Positions 58,528 to 64,000 of a DNA stretch of 64,000 bases are shown here, one piece after another. Both the position numbers and the translations under genes were made by a program. Under the pieces are notes generated by a model, which searched no databases, was not told the DNA's origin, and worked only from the letters and a program-made list of their open reading frames with translations. Source of the stretch: Lingula anatina (Eukaryota > Brachiopoda > Lingulata > Lingulida > Lingulidae). How positions within the stretch are numbered: position 1 is the first letter of the stretch; the number at the start of each line of letters is the position of its first letter. The stretch covers positions 423,304 through 487,303 of the forward strand of contig NW_019774347.1 in assembly GCF_001039355.2 (NCBI RefSeq). Direction: 5' to 3'.

Positions 58528-59674
58528 TTCTATTTAGATTATTGTCATTAATGTCATAAAGTTAGTGTTTTCTTTTTCGTGCTGTTGAAGCAATTTTCTC
58601 TAACACCGTTCAACAATTAGAGTTAAATTGGAAAATTTGCTGGTTTCTTTTCCAGAACAGTTTCCATCTCTGGTCGAAGCGCTGTCCAATTGCTGCCAGC
58701 TGCATTATGATGAAAAACAATTAGTCAGGACTCTGGACCATCGTGTGCAGCCATTTTCTGACTTTTTCAATAATTTCATTTTACCTCGTTGTTCCTCTCA
58801 TTTCTCTCTCACAAAGCATGATATTACTAACTGTGTAGAGTTTACTTAAAATTTCAACAACTTGTCATTTGGTCTTCGCCGCAGTGTATTCTTTCTTTGC
58901 GTGGCGCTTTAAGATTTTCCGATATTAGTCTTCTGCCTGTTTTGCAAAAATTAAGAGGCAATAATTTCTTTAATACTGACACCAGCTTAACACAAACAGT
59001 GCGAGGGTCGTTAACCACAATCGGATAGAGTTACTCAGCTCTCGATTTGAGGCCTATCATAACTTTATTGCCGTCCTGTTTGCTTAAGAGTCGAAACCCC
59101 AATATTATAGTATTTTGTAGAAGCAAACAGACCGCGGCGATTGTCTCCATTATTTGAGCCAGTAAGTAAAACTTCATACAAATTAATTTCACGGTATCTC
59201 CGCCGAATGTTTACGGTTGCCAGGTGAGCCTCCGCTCTGCCAAGTTCCTCAGTTCCACTCCCGCCAGATTAGAACGAACGCTCCACTGGCATCATCTACC
59301 CCCATCGCTTGCCACGTAGCAATTATGATGGACACATGGATAGAAAGCGTCTAAATAGAGCTTGGTATAATGTCATTGATGTCAAATAGCAGCCGCTATA
59401 CGCATGCGCCAGACGAGACAATGTACTGACCTATGGCAAAAATCGTATTTGCCATGAGACTTCATGGTGGTCCTTAGAAATATATTGACTGTAAACCTGT
59501 CTGCAGACATCACGGTTCGCATGGCAATATATTAGATCAATTTATAACTAAAGACCACGTCTGGAGCCAGCAATTTAAAGAAAGGGGGGGTCTTTTTTAT
59601 TATTACTATTTATTCACAAGGACAAGTATTAATTTTGAAGAGAGAGAGAGAGAGAGAGAGAGAGATAAAAAGAG

Positions 59675-59728
<54 letters not shown>

Positions 59729-60585
59729 TGTCGAAAAAGTCATATCTAACAAATATTTTGATCCGTTTAAGACATCGTCCTCATAATTTGAGAAATCGTT
59801 TTTTCGACTAGGCCACAAATATGGGCGCACGGTTCGATAATTCGTTCCCACAAATGAATGACATTTGACAATTGAGATCTTTCTGAATTAAAGGTCAATA
59901 CTGAGAATGTAATACAAAGAATGGTGAGGTTGGTAAAAAGTTTTAACTTTAAAATTAGCAGTGGGTTCAGAAGTAAAACTCGTGGTGAAAGTAAATCGGC
60001 AAAATGGAGCATGCGCAATTATCCCCATAAATTCTCCGCTGTCTTCGATCCCCTCGCTTTGACACCTTTGTCATAATTTAAACTGACTGCAACAATTGTT
60101 TCACATCTGAGGGACCTTTCGTACTTTTGTATTTTAAGCGATTTGTTAAGAAAGAAGACGCTTCCACGCTTAATTAGTGCCGCGCTAATAAATTGATTAT
60201 CAGTATGCTCATGGGAACGCTTCTGAGCTATGGGATCGAGGGAGTATTTTCTAATATTCTATTTTTATTACTTAATCTTTGATTAATTTTTTATATCATT
60301 ACAAATCAATTCCCGTGACTGATTATCCTTGCTTTAACCGAATGTACCATATTCATACACTGTAAAAACAGTGTTTAACTTTTAATAATTTACTCAGCTT
60401 TAAGTGTTACAAATTAACATTGTTCGCTGTCTAGGCTACTTCTAACACTACTCTATTATGCTTGCATCAAAAATATAAATAAATACAGGGTAAAATAAAG
60501 GATAAAATATCTATCAAAGCATCAGTAACTGCGAAATAATTTGCTAAAATTTCATTAATGCGATGGGTGCTTATTCATTGTGCTG
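58528..60585. other. GPCR upstream region and intergenic DNA
   Basis: No gene recognised. The upstream region of the GPCR lies at the left end. A GA microsatellite occupies 59639-59726. An open frame at 58628-58849 has no family resemblance. Confidence 0.45.
59639..59726. repeat. (GA)n microsatellite with a TG interruption
   Basis: Two long GA runs separated by a short GATAAAAAGAGTGTGTG stretch. Confidence 0.95.
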
Positions 60586-61189
60586 TTAACTGAATATATT
60601 GCAATATTGCCTGAGGTGATTTATAATGTTGAGGAGGATAAATAGTTTCTGATCACTCCCTGCTAATTCATAATTGTGTCTCTCTGTATTTGGGAGGGAA
60701 TTGAGCATGCTTTGTCGCTCTGTTTGGTACTTGCTGCAAGTGAGGAAGAAATGTTTCTCGTCCTCTATTTCTGTTTTACAATGTGTGCAGGTTCTTTCCT
60801 CCAGAGGGATTTTCATGTAGCTGCCTTTCTCTATCGCCACCTCATGGTCACTTATTCTCATTTTGGCATTGTATTTGTTGTCTGAGCTTGTGGCACTAAT
60901 TTTTGAGTGTTTTTCAAAATCGTATGAGTATTTTTAGTATTTTTAAATAAGTGAGCAGGTTATTGTAGTTTTCCTTGCACAAATCTTCCCAAAAGAGACC
61001 TTCAATTTTTAGGTTTATTTCTTTTTCTAGGTCAGATGTTTCATCCCAATGTTGAATTCCCCAATTCTGTCTAAATGTCGCCACCGCTTTAATCCAAATA
61101 TCTATCTTCATGAGTTTCTCTTCGTTAAATGTTTGTTTCAATATTCTTATATTTGGAAGATTTATGGGTCTGATGTAGTATTTTTGCAC
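60586..61189 (-). pseudogene. 3' end of a LINE (non-LTR retrotransposon) reverse transcriptase ORF, frameshifted
   Basis: Read on the minus strand, 61189-60914 and 60897-60586 form a continuous C-terminal segment interrupted by a one-base shift near 60914-60920. It shows the usual tail of LINE polyproteins: MRISDHEVAIEKGSY, then a Cys-X2-Cys-X8-His-X4-Cys zinc-knuckle-like motif (CTHCKTEIEDEKHFFLTC). The reverse transcriptase core and the 5' part are absent, as expected for a 5'-truncated insertion. Not functional as it stands. Confidence 0.75.
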
Positions 61190-61550
61190 GGATTTAATTA
61201 TACAACATTGGTCAAAAAGGTTGTTTAACCTCCAGTATCATGTGCTTTCATTTATAAATGATCACATTACTGGTGAAAATTGTTATAAATAGTTGTTTTC
61301 ATTCCAGATACTATAACTAACATGATTAATGGTACAGAGAATACTAACTAACAGTGAAGATATTAATATTTAATACCATTTATTCACATTTATTACATGT
61401 GCTCCCTCAAATCCAACATTTCACTGTGATTTTCACAGAGGTAAATGAATATCGATAAAATTGAATAGACACCACCAAATTTTACACACATTTAGCATTA
61501 GGGTGTGCTCGTTAAAGATCACGTGTCCAATACCGTTTGTGTCCACCGCA

Positions 61551-61763
61551 TAGGGGAGATCTGGGTAAGTTTGCCCCCCCCCCCCCATCAATTTATGACA
61601 AAGTAACTATGGGGTAAAAGAATTGATCACATCATTTTGTAAAGTGACCGTAACCAATAGTGCTAAAAAAGCGTCGGCAATGAGTCCAAATGAAATAATT
61701 TTATTAAAGATACTTGATGGGGGCTAATTTATCCCGGGTTCCAACTAGCCCCGGTCTCCCCTA
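61551..61763. mobile_element. MITE inserted next to the Tc1 relic
   Basis: The left end TAGGGGAGATCTGGG pairs with a right end whose reverse complement is TAGGGGAGACCGGGG. The element is 213 bp with TA at both outer edges, consistent with a TA target duplication. The interior is non-coding and contains a poly-C run. Confidence 0.65.
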
Positions 61764-62117
61764 CTGTAATTATCTCCTGTAGGCGACGCGGCCTGCCTTC
61801 AACAAGGGTTACAATTCTGTTTTGTGGGATATTGCCCCATGTTTCCTAAAGAGCTTGGGGGAGTTGGTCCAGATTATTAGGAGTTTGGTTCTCCTTTGCA
61901 GTGCACACTCCAATTCATGCCACAGATGCTTAGTAGGGTTAATAACAGGACTAAAAGATGATTGCTCCATCCTCTGAACATTGGGTTTCTGCAACAAATT
62001 ACTCAGTAGACGAGAGCTATGTGCAAGTGCATTTCCACGATGATGCCTGCAGTATTCCTGAAAACATCTCTTGCAGATAGAATGACATATTTGTTGAGAA
62101 TGTTTCATAGAATTGGC
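61764..62117 (-). pseudogene. Tc1/mariner-like transposase, C-terminal fragment
   Basis: The minus strand encodes the recognisable tail of a Tc1-like DDE transposase. A degenerate GNALAHSSRLLSNLLQ segment corresponds to the DNA-x-x-H block. Then come SFSPVINPTKHLWHELE, the usual SPDLNPIEHLWDELE, and in a shifted frame NIPQNRIVTLVEGRPRRLQE. A frameshift lies near 61880-61900 and the N-terminal DNA-binding part is absent. A dead copy. Confidence 0.75.
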
Positions 62118-62277
62118 CCATTTTGGTAGGTCGCTATTTTCCTCGAGTAAGGAAATTCACCCCGAAACCGAAGTGCTTTTTGATGTGACAGCATAATCTT
62201 ATTAATGAAAATGTCAATTTCCGCACTGTCTGAGCGGATTAAAGGAAAACAAACTAAGAGAGTTTTTTTTTTAATTC

Positions 62278-62616
62278 AGGGGCAGATTGAGACCGTCTTC
62301 TGGGTCTTCCGGAAGACGGTCAGATTTTAAAGTTTACATTAACGGGTATCTATTTTTTCTGTTGGAAGACCATTAAAAATGGCGGATGGATCAACAAAGA
62401 TAATTTGGAATACTGTCAGAAAATATCTCTGGATCCGCTCCTGTCAGGGGCGGATTGAGACCGTCTTCTGGATCTTCCGGAAGACGGTCAAATTTTTAAG
62501 TTTACATTGACTTGACGGTATCTATTTTTTTCTGTTGGAATACCATCGAAAATGGCGGATGGATCAACAAAGATAATTTGGAATATTGTCAGAAAATATC
62601 TCTGGATCCGCTCCTG
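62278..62616. repeat. Two tandem MITE-like units with internal hairpins
   Basis: Units at 62278-62445 and 62446-62616 are nearly identical. Each starts AGGGGC(A/G)GATTGAG and ends CTGGATCCGCTCCT, which are inverted versions of each other. Each also carries ACCGTCTTC and GAAGACGGT around an 11-base loop, giving a strong hairpin. The ends relate to the GGGGCGGATCC family at 31165. Confidence 0.75.
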
Positions 62617-63840
62617 ATTAATGTCAGGGAGGTGTGCGTCCTTTTTTAAGTTAAAGGTTCATGCCTATAGTAATAGGGTAATAATGATAAAATTAATCGA
62701 TTTTAACTCTAAAATCCATTTAAAATGGTCAGTAGCGTTTACATAAAAACAAGCACTAAAGAATACAATAACAATATATAATCAATCAACTTAGTTACTC
62801 TACAAAACACTCCCCGCTCCTTATTCACTTGTGGCTGTCGATTATTAACAATTACATTTAGAGCAGTTAATTTTTTGGGCGACTTTAGTTTGCTTGTCAG
62901 CGAATATTAAAAAGGGGGAAATACACCCTTCGGACAGTAAAAGAAGCATTCAATTAACTTTTTGCCATTTGTGATTCAAATATTGTATCAGAAATGTCAA
63001 ACTGCCATGGAATCTCAATATATTTTCCGTCAACAACAACAACAACAACAAAAAAATTCCTATTGCACCAAGTACTTGGGCAAGATGAAACTTTCTGACA
63101 ATTATTCTGGGGAACATTCGTTACGTAGTATTAGCCACGACGCTGGATAGCATGGATGGCATTTGGGTGATTTTCTAAACCCATGGCGTGTACCTTTAAG
63201 GTTGAATTTTTTGTAGTTACTTTTAAAAAAATAACTCACTATTTGTTATCATTAATAAAAAAATCTATTTAATGCCATTTGAGTTTATAAAAAAAAAAAA
63301 CAAGTTTGATTTAATAGATATTGGGTCTCTTGTTAATAAATGTTTTTAACACATCCAAAATAATGAATGTAACGTATACTCAGCTTACACAAAGTCTTAA
63401 GAAAACGTTATTCTAACGTTCTACACTGCCACTGTCATTATCATTGATCCTAGAATCTAGTGGCTGAATACATATTGGGTTGGAGTGAGTCGGCGACTAT
63501 AGAGCAATGAGGATTTTAGAGCCCTCGGGCAGTCGGTACCTACCCGAAATTATAGACATGATGAAAAGCTTTTTAAAAAAACCTGTAAAAGTAGACTTCA
63601 ATTATGTTATAAGGTTTATCAAAATTATTAAAAAGGTGTTTTCTAGTTATCCTGATAGTTGACTGGCGTTTGTGATGATTTAATGGATTGTTTTAACTTC
63701 ATTTTAGAAAATTCATTCTAATAAATTCCCTACAAGGTCAGCTAACACAGGATAGTGAAAAGGTTTAGCAGTAACTCCATTCCAAATAAAGGGGTGTTAT
63801 ATGGGCTAATTCCATCCCATAGTAGGGATGACAGGTGGGG
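62617..63840. other. Intergenic, nothing recognised
   Basis: AT-rich sequence with a short CAA repeat near 63032-63050. No gene or family motif seen. Confidence 0.5.
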
Positions 63841-64000
63841 GAGTCCATTGCATGAGAGGGGCGACAGGTGGGACCAGTCCATTGCATGAGAGGGGTGACA
63901 GGTGGGGCGAGTCCATTGCATTAGAGGGGTGACAGGTAGGGCGAGTCCATTGCATTAGAGGGGTGACAGGTAGGGCGAGTCCATTGCATTAGAGGGGTGA
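63841..64000. repeat. 34-bp minisatellite, running off the right edge
   Basis: Four complete units and one partial unit of a 34-bp repeat (GAGTCCATTGCATTAGAGGG, then GTGACAGGTAGGGC) at 63841, 63875, 63909, 63943 and 63977. Units become more alike toward the right edge; a degenerate unit may precede at about 63815. Confidence 0.95.

Noticed and set aside
63841-64000. Possible CRISPR array
   Set aside because: Units are directly abutting tandem repeats with no unique spacers, in a eukaryotic genome.

Overview
The window is intron-rich, AT-rich draft DNA from an invertebrate animal: one 283-base run of Ns, three single ambiguous bases, GT-AG introns, many short inverted-repeat transposons and microsatellites. 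Gene content (Aurora kinase, TOP1, SUPT16H, TRAPPC2L and a large MAM/SRCR/LDLa/CUB receptor) fits a marine deuterostome or lophotrochozoan such as an amphioxus, hemichordate, echinoderm or mollusc. I cannot fix the species from sequence alone.

1-25.4 kb is a compact housekeeping block. SUPT16H (minus, 5' part only) and TRAPPC2L (plus) start head-to-head across 137 bp. TRAPPC2L converges on TOP1 (minus, 20 coding exons, about 957 aa). Upstream of TOP1 and on the same strand is a complete Aurora kinase (9 coding exons, 328 aa). Aurora shares a divergent promoter region with an intronless 694-aa gene at 25425-27509 that I do not recognise; it carries one classical C2H2 zinc finger and a possible internal duplication. 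Three of these genes act on DNA topology, chromatin or chromosome segregation.

27.5-32.6 kb and 52.9-64 kb are mostly repeats: several families of MITE-like elements with terminal inverted repeats, a LINE 3' fragment, a Tc1-like transposase relic, microsatellites and a 34-bp minisatellite at the right edge. They also hold a tRNA-His(GTG) gene at 54724-54795 and an intronless peptide-type GPCR on the minus strand at 57511-58527.

32.6-52.9 kb is the most interesting part: one plus-strand gene of about 30 coding exons. It encodes a signal peptide, MAM, SRCR, LDLa, MAM, LDLa, MAM, four more SRCR, CUB, a short Ser/Thr/Pro stalk, one transmembrane helix and a cytoplasmic tail. The tail contains several YxxL/I motifs, one in a DDGYARL context that closely resembles the hemITAM of Dectin-1 and CLEC-2. 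The tail exon reads straight into an open frame, offset by one base, that encodes a well-preserved U-box E3 ligase domain. A one-base length change in a T5 run, or splicing of a 154-base mini-intron, would join them. The result would be a scavenger-type surface receptor with its own ubiquitin ligase, an architecture I do not know from any animal.

Exon boundaries were read by hand from splice signals, reading phase and family similarity; phases close exactly at every junction listed.
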